A stretch of 64,000 bases of DNA from positions 173,716-237,715 of the forward strand of contig NW_019091551.1 of the NCBI RefSeq assembly GCF_001949145.1, in the 5' to 3' direction. Shown here one piece after another: positions 42,661 to 56,460 of this stretch. Below the pieces are notes generated by a model. That model worked only from the letters and a program-made list of their open reading frames with translations. It was not told the origin of the DNA and did no database searches. How positions within the stretch are numbered: position 1 is the stretch's first letter; each line of letters starts with the position of its first letter. The stretch is from Acanthaster planci (Eukaryota; Echinodermata; Asteroidea; Valvatida; Acanthasteridae). Made by a program: the position numbers and the translations under genes.

Positions 42661-44029
42661 TCATTGAATAACAGGTACCTTGTATTATCAGTAACAAAAT
42701 GAATGAAAAACAAGACTTGGGGCCCAAATTTTTCATTGTTAATATAAACATGACTTTGTATTGTCAGTGCTCTTCTTATCTGCGTTCGACTGTGCAAAGT
42801 TGATGATACAGCTATGTTAGAAAATATAGCCCCAGATTTCACAACTATCCAACCAGTAAACTATGCATGCTTAATATCAAGCAATCAATGATTACTTTTG
42901 GATTCATATGCCAAGATGACCTGAAAGAGGTTTGAGGGACTTCCTGTTGTAGGTGCATCCGGAACGTATGCGCTGACGCACGTCTTTCACTCGCTATCTA
43001 GTAAATAATTTGTTGCGAGCAACTGTATTTGTCGGGACCAAACTACAGCCATTCAAGCATGGCGAGGCCACAAATTTACGTGAGGTCATGCAAATAATCT
43101 TCTTGGTGTTTACCAAAAAAGATCTGACTTATGTTAGGGCTTATTTAAAATCAAGGGAAACCAACGAAGGGATGCAAGCCTCGCACGTCTATAAGTTTGT
43201 CAAACACACGACTGTCCGGCACTTGTCCATCTGTTCAAGAATCCCCATCCCCCAAAGAAAGGAGAAAGTGCCGTTTCTAAAATGCTGGCACTTTCAGTCT
43301 CTTGGAGGAGGGGAGCAACTCCCCCCTCCCGATACACCACTGCGTGTCTCCTTTTTTTGTGTCCACATGTTTTCCTCCGTGGTTGAACCCCAGGAGATTG
43401 GATTAGTAACTACTGGCATTGCATGCAGCCTGGGTTGTGCTGTTTCACAGTGCTATTTTTGCAACCTGTGCCCGTGTACAGTGTGAGTTACGTCAGGTGC
43501 AAAAAAGAGGAAAGTAACTGTCTTTATTGGTTCCTAAAGTCTGCATGAAAATGTTTGCTCTGATCTTAAGGCAGATTCGATATTTTGAGAATAACCGGTG
43601 GAAGTTGTTATACTTAGGATAGTTCCGTGTGTTTTAAACCAACCGAACCAAGACGGCACACAGAAGGCAAGATCAAGAGTCACAAACAGCGGGCTATTCA
43701 AGATACAAGAGATGGTGACCGGTCACATTTATCGAATATATTAAAGACTTATTGTCCGTGTCTGCTTTTGCGGTGTGGCCCGTGGAAAAAGTTATTTTCA
43801 AATTAACTTGACAATTTTCTGGGATATCCTTTGTTACTTGGCTTTCCAATGGGATAAATTAGAAGGCATGCGGGAGCTAGCGTATAGGCCTACGCATGCG
43901 TTTTTGCGACTGCAAACATGAATAAAAAATCTCATCTCAACATGTCGCGAGAGTGTGTCGAAAGCGACTAATCGAATGGTCGTGTGCGTGCACAGGGGTA
44001 GAAACCAGTAAATCAGTTGCCATAGATAA
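42661..44029. other. No gene seen
   Basis: The open frame at 43010-43486 shows no family. GAAAGTGCC and GGCACTTTC form a hairpin at about 43263-43294. Confidence 0.35.
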
Positions 44030-44802
44030 CAGTCATAAATATCTCCACTTCAACAAAATCAAGAAAAATACACGTTTCACAGGTGTTCAAAACACACTCT
44101 ATCAAATTAAAACTCACTTCCTCATCTTTCATTTTCCTATCATTTTTCAGTGGCTTAACCGATTACTTTTGAAGATATTTCTCTCCAGAGAAAACCACCC
44201 CTCAAACAGTCAAGAGGCTCATCGCCATTTTAAAAATTGATGCCTACATTGCAAAACACAGCATTTTGGGGGGCCCCGTTCGGTCCGATACATTCAGGAA
44301 TACAAACTGGCAGTACTGCCCCTGGATTTTATCCACCTTTTTAACAAACCACCCTGTCCACGTGCCAAGAAATGCTGTAACAGCAGAGAATTTAACAGCC
44401 TACAAATCGGTCCGCGCAGGCAATTTTGGACCTATTTACTGGCCTGCAACTAAGGTCACGCAGCGAGCTTCCGGAACCCTCGCGCGGTCCGCCTATGGGG
44501 ATTTCACATTGGGCCGTCCTGTCACGTTCGATAATTTTTAGAAGAATAATTCATAACTGAAACCACTCAATGAAAAACTATATTTGAATTTAACCTTTGT
44601 CTTCCTCAACTACTATTTAGGAAAAGTCACCTTGAGATGGGTAAAAAACGAATTTCATCAACGACCTTCCACGTGCCGCGAAATTGCACCTGGGTCTCCT
44701 TGTACAAGCACGTTTGTTTTCACTAGAGCTTACCTAAAACTGACATTGTAAAATGTTGCAAAGATTTACCTACCCGTTGCTGATGGGTTCCATGTTCCGT
44801 TG
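44030..44802 (+). repeat. Dispersed repeat family S, fullest copy (about 770 bp)
   Basis: Its left half matches 14578-14975 and its right half matches the reverse complement of 29570-29930. The three copies are diverged by perhaps a quarter to a third, so the family is old. There is no long conserved frame. Confidence 0.6.
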
Positions 44803-47800
44803 ATCTGACACAAAACAGTTGTTGTCAGCAAAGGTTACATAAAATATTGGAATATTTTGTAAAAGTAGACTATTGCTTTAAGTTTATTACCTTATCAACT
44901 AAAAAGTCTGTAAAATATTTCAATCTGTTTTTAGTATGGGTTTTACCGACAGACTGCCATAAATTTAATGTTCAAACCGTCAATGTTCATTTGAGTACGA
45001 GATTGCCGCGTTGCACTGTTCTCAAACCACGACCCTCCCTCCACTATTGCCCCTATTGTGCAAAAGAACAACAAGGCTTTACTGATGCTTTAAGATGAAT
45101 CCATCATTTGTCCAGTGTTGGCTAACTATGTATATTTGCATGTTCATAAAAGCTTCATTCCTGTCCCAATTAAGCCATTGAGTAACTCCTCGGCTGGGTG
45201 CACAAACTATTTTTCATTTACAGGCACACTACATGCTTTATACGAACTTACACACAGACATGCAGTCGACGCATCAGTGTAAGGCACGGTACATATGGAT
45301 TTATATTAGTTGCAGAAATACGCTAAATTTAAGTTAGCAAAGGCTATATCGATATGACTTTACGGAGCTGGAGACCTTTTCCATCACCAACAAGCAAGTT
45401 TCCCAAGTGACTAATTTGAGAACTACAGTTCACTGTCTCTTCAAATGAAGACTACGTTTACAACCCTGGAAGTTCATGCTTACTCTTTGAAATCCCTAGT
45501 CACTAAAGGAATTTTTTTCGTTTGGAATATACCTGCATTTGGAATATCATCTCATTCATCTGGGAAGTATCACACGTAATTTTCTAAACGATTAATCTGT
45601 TTTGCAAATTGTACATGAATTGTGATTGCTGAAGTTGTTTTTAAAAGTTGTTTAATAACAGAGAGAGAGGTAAAACTGACGTTTAACCGAAAGTAAAGTT
45701 GCTACATGCGAATTTTGAAATAAAACAAGATAAAAATAATAAAAATTATACGTTACCATTAGAATAAATATCTAAATTAAAGTGAAAAAAGAAATAAAAC
45801 TAAAATGAAAGGGATATGTGAAAATGAAGCTAAACTTCAAAAGTGTATAAAATTGAAGGAGACGCATTAAAAACATTATATAATGCAACGTAAGGAGCGG
45901 TTCACTTTAATTGAAAATTGCTAATCTCAACAGAAAACGTTACCACGTCACATCTAAAAATTTGAGTGTTAACCGTACTGAAAGTCTAAAACAATCTGCT
46001 TTATTGTTGGGAGCATTTCTTACAGTGTTTGACGTTGAAATTTAATGTCACAAGCGCCGAAGCGTCCTCGCCCATTCGAATCAAAGAATGTCCGCTTTTT
46101 CGTTATTTCTCCTCAACTGCATGTATTTTAGATTATTACAAGAGATGGGTCAATTTTTGGCAGGATTCTCTTTTAAGTCACGTAATTTTTCAGTTTATAT
46201 AAATGGTCGCGAATATTTTCCAAAGTCCTTTTTCTAAGCTGGATTGGTTTTAAGAAGTGATTCAACGAAAAATATTACCAGTTCTTAAATCTTAGTACGT
46301 TATTTTTCCTATTTAAGGGTTCCGGAAGCGCGCCATCAGGGGTGAACTTCCAGGCTATATTGTATAACTTTAGACCTTTTTTAATATTTTATGCAAATCT
46401 TACTCACGACAACTGAAAAGGAGGTGTAGTGGATTTTTGTGTGATGATGGCTGCAAACGAAAGGGATCTTTCTGTGGTTACCAAGATAACCCTTAGTTAC
46501 GTCAAAAAGGGCCCCAAAAGCAGTGGAGAGCAATAGCTTGGTAAAGGATTCAAGTAATTTTTAGAAGCCTACATTCATAATCTGAAGGGCAATAAGCAGT
46601 TTATCAACGGGATTTTATCTGGGACCTTTTTTGACGTTGCATGCATGCACCGTGGCTGGTTGTCGCCACGATCGAACCATAAATCAAACTTGGAAAAGAA
46701 AATCGAAAAGAAGAATCAGAAGACAAAGAAGAAGAACTTGTCGTCGTCGTCCACAACCTGTGTTAATTTGCTTTCATCTCATCTGATGTGTGACTCTGTC
46801 AAAAGTGTTTTTGTGGTCGGCAAAAAAGGACAACCTGCTACCGCGTTCGTTGGAGACTGTTTGCATGCTGTGACGAAACCGGAGATACCCAGCCCCAAAT
46901 GATCTTGCCTCGTTGACAAGCTTTCTCTGCGGGGGACGAATTCGATGAAAATTTGTTTCTCTTCCCAACAACATCACTCCTCAATTTCCAGATCTCATCA
47001 CAATCATCCATGGGTTCTCCCAGCGCTCGGGACACGAACGACACCTCGAATGTCACGACCTCAGAGTCTCAAATTTGGCTGCTGGAATGCAGTAATAAAC
47101 ATGGACCGCCGTAAACTGTTGTATAGACACAAGGACTCCTCGCCGGACTGCCAGCTCAGATTAGCCCGTGCTGGGACTACCTTGGTTTGGAAAGTGCACA
47201 CGCGATTTTGAGTGTCGTGCAGCAGGTTTCCCTGAAATCTTCAAATAAACAATGTAAAAATGTTCAACAAACATGTTACACTACATCAGGATACGTGTGC
47301 TCCGCTCTGGGACGTGAATCAAATTCGAAACTCCATGTCAGCCCACGTGGAAATGGGGAAATAATATATTTCCAATTTTTGACGGGCAGTGCGCACTTCC
47401 TAGATTTTGGTGCCGAACAAAAACAGCATCCAACTATGCCATTCTCTCTCTTCATGCTGCTTAAAAGTGAACATCTCGCGCGGGCTCGGAATAAACCTGT
47501 GATTCCAATCTCAAACGTTTGTGGTCAGTAGACACACCACTGATGTCTTTTTTTACGAAAACGAATATATGATGCCCATGAATCTGGGAGTTCGTGCTTT
47601 GTTTTGAAAATGTAAGTTAAAGCCTCCCACCATAATGGTTTAAAGTTAATTAAAAACACATGCATGGTGTTGTACTGCATGTATACGCGTGCGCTTATGG
47701 CCACGGGTAATCTGAGCCCATGCCAGTCTCGTCACGCACCTAACCGGCTGGAGTCAAACACTAGTAGGAGAAATCTAGAAGGGTAGGCAGGGAACAGAAT

Positions 47801-49140
47801 CTGCCGTGCTTTTGACAGCTTCTCCTGTCGGCGAGATCACGGGGGGACATTCCAACAGATCAGCGACAGATAACGTTACACGGGATAAGACAGTGACGAG
47901 TGTTCGGGGCCAAATTCGTGGCGCTAATGTCGTGAATTATGCTTCATAAATAAAATATGTAGGGCAAGGGGTAGCAACATCTGCGCTACATGACCATTTG
48001 CACTCCTTAACCACCAACAAGAGGACAAACAGACGCCCTTGGTAGTAACAGTGACAAAAAAAGATGATTTCCTGCTCTACAGTTAGCAAAAGAAGCACGA
48101 CCACGTTATTGAACATTTTGGTAAAGAAACGTCCGCACCCCATTACTTCAAATACATGTATATTAAACATTGTACGTCACAGCACCACAGTATCATGCTA
48201 TAAACTAAAGGACTAATTTATAAACATAAGTCTGAAAACAAAGTGTGATTCTTTGTTGACAGCCAACTTATTTGGAGCTAAGTATATATGGATCGAAAAT
48301 CTCGATACTTCAAACTGATGTCTCTTTATCACAAGCACTCTGTACTACGGAGCACAAAAAAGGCACACATCGATTTGCTGATCACACGTAGGCCTACGTT
48401 ATGAATATAGGCCTACTTGCTAAAGGCCCACTGAATTCAAATAGATCCACCCACCAAATCGTTTCCAGTGGTTGAGATTGAGGGGTCATAGCATTTGCAT
48501 TTGTAGCCCAAAAGTCATGGTCTCTAAAGATTTGTGTTTGTGATGCTTTATTTCACACAATGTTATGGCTTTTCGAGCGTATATTTCTCACTCTTTGACT
48601 TCTAGGAAATATTGAAATTAAAAAAATCAGAAATCGGTAGTAAATTATGATATATATGTACATGTATATATATTTGTTCAAACTATATTTCAAGTATTAT
48701 TTTTTTTTAAATTTCTGCCGAGTGTCGTGTATTTGCAACATGACATTTTTTTCTCGTGACCGTATCGCCAGACATCATGATGCGTCAGAAATGCTGTTCT
48801 TCGAATTGTTTGAACGTGACACCTATTCCCACGGCCTGAAAAGCTCAAGATTATCCGACGGGCATGCAAGTTCCAATCGTCCCAACGTGCTGGGCCACGA
48901 ATACCCCAAAACATACACGGGGGGGGTCCTGTATTGCCCCCATTATCTCTTCCCATTGAAGATGATCTCCTCTGATTTTTTTTATTTTTTTGTCTGGCAA
49001 TAGTGGCGTTCCCGTGGTATTATTTGTATTTGTTGACAAATCTATTTACACAAGAGTGCATTGAATGGATTCACGCGCGATGATAACACGAAATCATCTG
49101 ATGTGAACGACAAAAAATGCACCATGAAGATTGTTTGAAG
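44803..49140. other. No recognised gene or element; 5' flank of the PRDM-type gene
   Basis: Nothing with a family signature. A scrap near 47047-47110 (TTPRMSRPQSLKFGCWNAV) faintly resembles the start of a LINE endonuclease but is too short to call. The 3' end should contain the host promoter. TATATATGTACATGTATATA lies near 48649. Confidence 0.35.
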
Positions 49141-49152
49141 TGCGCATGCGTG
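49141..49152. promoter_or_regulatory. NRF-1-like palindromic site upstream of the PRDM3/16-type exon
   Basis: TGCGCATGCGTG differs at one position from the NRF-1 consensus YGCGCAYGCGCR, a common element of CpG-type promoters. It lies about 115 bases before the ATG, and a CAGGTG E-box follows at about 49155. Transcription start not determined. Confidence 0.35.
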
Positions 49153-49266
49153 GCAGGTGGCACACTAGCTTTTTGTGTACATTAGAATTTCACACGCAAA
49201 AAAGTGTGGCCATTGTATACACACTACACACGATACGCCGATTCACCACCACTCTCCACCCCGGAA

Positions 49267-49303
49267 ATGCGCTCCAAAGGCAAGGCCAGAAAACTCACCA
49301 AAA
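49267..49303 (+). CDS. First coding exon of a PRDM3/PRDM16 (MECOM / MDS1-EVI1) family gene
   Basis: ATG at 49267 begins MRSKGKARKLTK plus one base, followed at 49304 by GTAAGTA, a consensus splice donor in phase 1. Vertebrate MECOM (MDS1 start) begins MRSKGRARKLA and PRDM16 begins MRSKARARKLAK, and PRDM16's short first coding exon ends in the same AAA-A position as I recall. That makes this a strong match despite only 12 residues. The family encodes nuclear transcription regulators with an N-terminal PR/SET domain, linked to H3K9 methylation, and two zinc-finger arrays. The start has a purine at -3. The next exon (acidic linker, then the PR domain) was not found before 64000, so the first intron exceeds 14.6 kb. 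Long first introns are also typical of the vertebrate genes. Confidence 0.72.
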
Positions 49304-51566
49304 GTAAGTACTTTTTCACCTTCTCTACTCATTTCCAATAAATTGGGGATTTTAGTGAGTTGATCGGTGAGCTGGACCGGGTTAAGGGGAGATCGTGCCA
49401 ACTTTCTGAAGGAGTTTTTTGTATGGGCAAACTTCAGCTGGTTATTGGTTTGGGAGATCTTGTGTTACTGTATAACGCGTCTCGTGTCTGGTGTGTGTTG
49501 CTCGGAGTCATTCACATGTAGCGGAAGCTACCGCTGCTGTTGCTGGGAACGGCTCAGATAACTTCTGATGAGTATTATTGCCTTCCTCCATGCATGTACC
49601 TTCTGTGTCTTATACTTCTGAAGAGTCGAATTCCTACTCTCCAGTTAATTTCACTTCAAACTTTGTTTTGTTGAACATATTTAATGTAGATTGTGTTTCT
49701 AGTTCCTGTTTTAAAATGTTTTAGAACGTGATCATTTTTCCACATATTGTGAAATATGTGATTTAGGATTATGAATTTGCTTCTTAGTTGTCTTAAAATT
49801 GTCTCTTGGAGTTTATCAGCTAAAATCAAAATCAGACTTAGCTCTGTTCATAATGTTTTTAGGGCAATACATTTTAGATGTACAACATGTTTTTTGTTGG
49901 CTCAATATGTTATAGTCTCCTAAACAAAGAGTTAAAAAATTGTTAAAAGTCCAATCTAGGAGCCTTTCAAGTAGTTTAATGCAAGCGATGCATAATTTTG
50001 ACAAGGATAAAAGTCAGTAAAAGAAGTTAGAAATTGCTATGAAAATAGAAAAATTGCTAGTTAGAAACTATCAAACATTTCTGGTATACAGTTGTGTATC
50101 AGATTTCCCAGTTTTGATTTACTTTTTGGCAGTTTTACCTGGTTTGTTAAAAAGAACTCTTTTAGTATTATTGCTGTTCAGGATTAGAAATGTTTAAAAC
50201 TTCTCAAAGAGCAGAGAATCCATTTGATAGATGGAAGAAAGTGTTTAAACAAAGTAGTGTGAAACTAAAACATGAAGTGCTAAGATGCTGGAAAATAATT
50301 TCTGGTACTTACGTGATGGCCCCCTATAGCAAATACTGAGCAGAGAAGTTCAACTTGTCATAATAAATTCTACAGAATTCATCACTTTGTGTTCAGAAGT
50401 GAGTCATCTCTGTCTGAGAGGAGAGTGTTGTGTTTGTGTTCATTTAATTCTCAGGCCCCAGAAATTGTGGAAATGTGTTCATGATCTCAAACTAATGAAA
50501 GGCAGTCACTCTAACTGTAGTTCATCTCTTGCTAAACGACATCCAACATCCAACTTCTTATTTTAAATGTAACACTAGAGCATTACAAAGTTGTTAGCAA
50601 TTTATTTTCTAAAGAAAACTGGAGTCACACTTGTAAGTTGGCATTCCAAAACTCTCATTTTCCTGGTATGTAGATTTCCCATGTACATATTTTCCACATA
50701 TGTCTGCTATTTTCATTTAGGGTTTTGCATTTGACTACAAGTTTGATTGTCTTTTGGAAAAGTTATATAACCACCTTTAAAGAAGTACTGTAGGCTGCAG
50801 GAAGTCATCATCTTTAAGGGTCAAAACATCAGAAGTTACCAAACCAACTCTGATGGGATATTTTCACTTATTGCCTGAGTTAGGATTATTGGCGAATGCT
50901 GCCCCATTCTTTGTGACAATAGGTGAAAACACCCTTATTAAAGTAACAGCAGGGAAAGAAAGAGCCTTTAAAAACCAGTGCTTTAGCTGGAATTCCCCTT
51001 TGAAAATGTGTCCTTAATTTGAGGTCAGCCCATATTGTGAGGAGGTAAAAGACACCATACAAGTGAGCTCCCAGTATTGTTGAGCTGGGAGAGTCCTCCA
51101 TTCAAAAATGATATGAGGCAGAGCAGGGCTATAGGAGTGAGGATGATACTCTTGCACTAAGAAGTTTCAGTGTCCACCCAAGGTTGGTCTGGTGGTATGT
51201 TGTTAAAAAAATGGTAGCTGACCAAGGCAACCTAACCTGAGACATACATGTATCATCAAGGTTAAACTTGTCCACTAATCTAGTTGTGCTTTCTGTTTTA
51301 CATTTGTGTTAATGTTTGACGTAATTTTATTTGTTGACTACCTATGTATGTATTTTGTGCATTGCACGATTTGAAATAAAGATGGCTTGTTTCATGTATA
51401 TTCCACAATTGGTACTAGTCACTGAAATTTGTGATATGAATGCAGTTGAGTCTCCTGACGGTTTTGCCAATCCTGCAACACTTGTACGTGATTTTGTGAC
51501 ATTTTTGTAACTATATCTAAGGTCAGTAAGATTTTTCAAGAAGGTATGAAAGTGAATTGGAAATAG

Positions 51567-51617
51567 AAACTGACATGAATTTTAAACTGACATGGATTTT
51601 AAACTGACATGGATTTC
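51567..51617. repeat. 17-bp tandem repeat x 3
   Basis: Unit AAACTGACATGGATTTT occurs at 51567, 51584 and 51601, with one or two mismatches. Confidence 0.7.
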
Positions 51618-52934
51618 CTCAAAATCTGACCACCGGAATGCATCCTTTTAATACCTTGTAACTTGTCGGGTTGCACTCTTAACTACATGTACTATGGGGT
51701 CTGGGTTTCAAACAAGGGTGACCTATTTTACCTGCCATTAACGTAACTTTTAATTCTAATAATCCTATGAGGTGCATTACAATTACATATAGCCTGCTGC
51801 ATGTACAAATTAATGAAATTGGGGAGATTGAGTAAAGAAATTTGATGTTCTGAAGTTGTGGTAGAATTTGAGATCAAACCAGTGCACATTGCTGCGCTGT
51901 GTTTAGTGAGTGACAAGTTGTTTTTTTCCAAGGACATAAACATCAAGGCACAAAATGTCTCTGAACAAGGTCAGACGCTCCCTTTGTAAACATTTTGCTA
52001 GTATATCCCTCCCCCTTAACCCTTGCGTACAGGGAAAATATGCTGTAAAATGGGTTGAGAGCCACCCCAACATCATGAACCCACCAGTCACTGTCAGTCA
52101 TTGGGTCAAATCCACTTGTTTTTGCAAGTGGCAGCATATCATTCCTGATTCCCCAAGCTCTGTAGTGCCATGGTAGTGCCCATTGAACCCTACTCCAAAT
52201 GTTCGTCCAGTTACACAGCTCAGTTCCCCAAAGATCTGAACTTGGTACCTGATTGGCTATGCTTTTTTCTCTCACAATCCATTTCTCTTAGCCCATTGCC
52301 TCCTACATCAGTGTTTCCAAAAAATCCTGCCATGGTTCCAGACCATTGATACAAACAAAGTAATTTGGTTTCTGCTTGTCCTCTCTGATGTCTTTTTGGC
52401 TATATTACAAAACTAGCGATGCATACTGTTGACACTCCATCCTTTTTATACCGAGATCTGTTGGAAGAGGAAATAAAGCCCTAAAAACAGAAAGATTGGA
52501 CACTGACACTGATACAAACAGTGGACTCCTATTACTCAGATTAAAGTACCTTTGTCCCTTTCTCTTGGATTTGTTGGCTTGCTTGCATTTGGCTTTCCAG
52601 GCTTTCGGGGTGTGTTTGGGATCTACATTCTCAGAGACAGGGTTTGAACAATCCTCCAGGGAGTGTGGGAAAGAATTTAAAGAATTGGAAGTGATGATCT
52701 GTTGTGATATGATCTTGCCACAGGAGGTCGATTAGGGATACATGGAGGGGTACAGCATTTTCGGGGCAAATGTGGCCTGCACCTGCACACTGTAATTCTA
52801 GGGATGCATGTGTTTAAAGGGAAAGTTTCAGCCACATCTGAAAGTTTACACTTACAATTTTTTTTAATTTCTTTTTATATGGTTTTAAGATCACTCTGAC
52901 TTGAAAATCATATGCTGTTAGTTATTACCAGGAT

Positions 52935-54615
52935 GGCAATTTTTTGATTAAAAATATCAGAGAATTAAAAAAATTTAAATCAGATATTTTGATTTAAATC
53001 AGATTGATCTTTTTTTAACATGGAGGTATGTCTGTATTGTTATCTATTCCAAAGGAAGCAAATTTAGCTGTATGTCATGTGTATGTGTTTAATTTTCTTT
53101 CATTTATTTCTTCTGTTATAGAATCTGGTTTGTATCTATGTGTAATCTAAATAAGTTGTGATTTTATACCTACACTTAACATTGATAGATGGCCCATTCA
53201 AAATCATTTTTTTTAGATGACATAGCTACCATCTGAAAATAGCTATTATTAGTAGTAGTATTTTGGTTATGCACAATGCGATAAGAGATCTCATTCTAGT
53301 CCGTTGGAACAACTTGAGTGAAGCTGGGTCCCGCAGCCTCAGATCTTAAGTGTCTTTTGCAGAATTCTGGCAGTACCTAGGAGAGCCGCCTTCTGCAGCA
53401 ATTCCACCTTCACTGCCCAGGAGAAATACATGCCCTATAGCACCTCCATGTACCTGTTGCATACTGTAGCCAAGGGTAAAGGTACTAGGCTTTTAAAGTG
53501 GATTATACATTTTGTCAAAACTGGAGATCACAGTAAGTTAAGGATTTTTCTTGCGGTTACACCATGTACAATATTCTCTTTTATGAGTATGTGTGGTTCT
53601 GAGATCACAGTATTTTGTGAAACTTAAGGACGAATTTTTGTAAAAAAGGTTCTCAACCACATGTACATGTACTTATTTTACATGCTTGATACAAAAGGTT
53701 GGTATTATGCTATTATATTACATGTTTGTTCATAATGTGGCTCCTTTTGTGGTCAACAGAGTGATTACTAAGGCTTGATGAAACCCACAATATTAAGAAC
53801 ATTTGTTACTGGTTTGGTTCACGCATAATAACCAACATTTCCATTTCCAATAAAATAGAGATAAAAGATAGACACATGTACACCAATACTTTACATGTTA
53901 AACTCAGAGGGGAACACAATGTGTTCTAGTTAGGACCATTTTAGTGCCAGGTAAATTTTTGGATTACCAAGTGTAGCGAGCGTAGTGAATGGAGCTCTCG
54001 TAGCCCATAGCGGGATTTTAGGGGAATCCTAGAAGGGATTTCCCCCTATGTCATCGTAAAGGATGTTTACAATAATGCTTTTGCAAACAGCAGCTGATTT
54101 GATACGAAGAAAATGAGACATATATTTCTTAGGTCTTTTTTACTTGTTAAAAATTGCAAAATAGTGCAAAACTGCAACTTTGTAAGCTTGAAAAATGATC
54201 AAATTGGTACATTTTCAGCAATATTTCCGTTTTCCGGGAGGAAATTTACAGTACCGGCCAGTGGCGCTGCCCAGCACTGCAACTGTTGCTAGAACACTGA
54301 TAACTCATTTCACCCATGCCAGCTTTGGGCAGGGGGGGGCACAGTACCACCAGATCAATAGATAATATGATGCCTATGGTTTTTGCTCGCCAAAGGGGCC
54401 TCACCTCTCTAGGCTCAGCCTCTCTAGCTCACAGAAGGGTAATTTGTCATTGAAAATGTGCAAACCTAGAAAATTATAAATATGTTAAAAAATGAAAAAT
54501 GACCACACTTTTTTTTACTTTTAAAAATGAAAATTTTGTTTCAATCAGTGATAATCAAATTGTTTGATTTAAATTTTGATTTAAATTCGTGTTTTAAATC
54601 AACCAACCCTAGTCA
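52935..54615. mobile_element. Candidate AT-rich element bounded by GATTTAAATC words
   Basis: TTTGATTTAAATC and its complement cluster at about 52965-53005 and again at 54560-54610, the latter ending AAATCAACCAACCCTAG. They could be the inverted ends of one old DNA transposon. No target duplication or transposase is visible. Confidence 0.25.
53300..53430 (-). pseudogene. LINE 3' coding scrap
   Basis: Minus-strand translation reads VELLQKAALLGTARILQKT followed by a stop. This is the type of C-terminal phrase seen at the end of some LINE ORFs. About 40 codons. Low certainty. Confidence 0.35.
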
Positions 54616-54733
54616 TTGGTGTTCATTAAAGAAATCTACCAGTTATCATTTACAACATATTCCCTATGTTTCTAACCGAGATGGTTTCTCCATAGCACAT
54701 GATGTCACCAAAACAGTGAAAGAAGCTGAGTTG

Positions 54734-56097
54734 CAGGTACCGTACTTAAGGGATTACAGGCCATGCAGAGTATAAGCTGCACCATGCAAATCTCTGCAAA
54801 TCAAGATTTAAAGTTGGCATATTAGTATAAGCCGCACGGCGATGCTGACCATGTTCAACCACTGAAGTCATTGCACATGCTGCATGCAGAAGTGCTAGTA
54901 CATCAGAGTATTATGTGGCTCACTTGGACGTTCACTTGGCTTTCTTCATATAGTGCTGCAAAACTTCTTTGTTGAAGAACTTCAAGCCCACTTGGTTAAT
55001 AACTGGTACTATTGCCTTCATGACACAGGCTTTCGAACCTTTGTGAACAATTTCTGTGTCCTAAATTTTGTCTGAAATTCAGACATGTCAGCTTCCAGAA
55101 ATTGGGCAATAATTCAGCTGAGTACATGTATCCCCTAACTTGGGGCACTTGAAACAACCCAGAAAATCCTGCAAAAACACTTCAGAAGTTCTTTAAGATT
55201 GATAAATTCTTGCAAATCATTATTACCTCCACTCACATACCCAACTAAAAAAAATGTAAAAAAATTATTTGGTGAACAAGTTAAAATGAGGTCTTTCAAA
55301 AGAGTTGATTTTGCACTTTGAAACAAAAATTGGAAAATTGGGCCAAAATAAAAGTTTAATGGAACTTTGTACATGTAGTGGGTATGTGAAATTGAGATTT
55401 ATGAATCAGAACGTTGTGAGTTTGATTAAATTTCACCTTTTGTGAAAAATATTGCTCTAATAATACAGTAATATTAGACACAAAAATTCAAAGTGGCCCA
55501 TGTTAGGGTCCGTACCACTTTAGGGTACGCCATCTTCAAGTGTAAGTAGTACACAAATGAGTGTTGCTATTAACACTAAACTTTGCTATGTCCTTGAAAT
55601 TACCAAGTTTGGTGGGCTGGATTAGTACCCTGGCTGGGTGGGTCATGCAGCAGTTCTTTCTTTTTTACAGCAGTCACCAATTGACCACTGAAATAATAAA
55701 CAGGGATTACATGACAAAATAGACAAAAACAGACAAAAACGAATAGACGCACCACACATTTTATGTTTTTTAATGGTACTTACGGTACATTTACAAGTCT
55801 ATTCAGTCCCTATGGACTGATTTCCTTTATTTTCAACATGTGAGCAGAGCGAACGTAAAAGGCAACCAACAAAAGCATCACTGCATTGTGAGTCTTGGAC
55901 CACTTGCACGCGTGGACGGCTGGCTAGATGTTGGCCCGGGGTAGGGTGCGATGAGATATGGCACGGTGTCTGTGACTGATTTCATTATTCAAGTGTTGCC
56001 GTAGAAAAGCTGTCCAGAGTGTAGGTGGCAGGGACATTTTTCAGCCCGAGAATCAACGTATAAGCTGTGGCTTATATTCTGGAAATTATGGTACTTG
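54734..56097. mobile_element. Candidate non-autonomous DNA transposon, 1.36 kb
   Basis: The left end begins CAGGTACCGTACTTAAGG, with TATAAGCTGCACC inside. The right end is the inverse, with TATAAGC.GTGGCTTATA and TATGGTACTTG. A second TATAAGCCGCACGG lies at about 54830. Ends of the type GTACCGTA...TATAAGCCGCA are familiar from hAT-like elements. No matching 8-bp flanks were found, and no transposase. Confidence 0.4.
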
Positions 56098-56460
56098 AAC
56101 TGTCTTCCTGTACCTAGTGTAGGGAAAGAAGTGTTTGCATAATTTACATTTGGCAAACAGTAAATTGGTTAATACTGCATTTCACCATCTGGTAATCCTC
56201 AAAATAGTGATCATTTACATAAACAAGCAAATTAAAGCATACATGTAAATCTTTTCCACGGTTGTTCTCCGATCATGGGATTTCTTTATCACATAAGGAC
56301 AAGTAAGTGATTTCACAAAGTCGTTGATTCATCATGATTGAGTGAAGTGTACTTAAAACCCTAACTGCAGTCATACATGCCACAATGTTTAAAATAAACA
56401 GTATTCTGATTTTTCATGGAATTCAGGTCTCTTGAACACAGTGCAGGAACAAATTGAAAG

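Noticed and set aside
42366-42842. 158-codon minus-strand open frame
   Set aside because: It crosses MITE Y and a V fragment and reads across their inverted ends, with no protein-like pattern.
43010-43486. 158-codon plus-strand open frame
   Set aside because: No recognisable domain, irregular composition with Cys and Pro clusters, and no splice or promoter context. Treated as chance.
48647-49003. 118-codon open frame just upstream of the PRDM exon
   Set aside because: It is hydrophobic, derived from AT-rich runs, and overlaps a minus-strand frame. More likely 5' flank.
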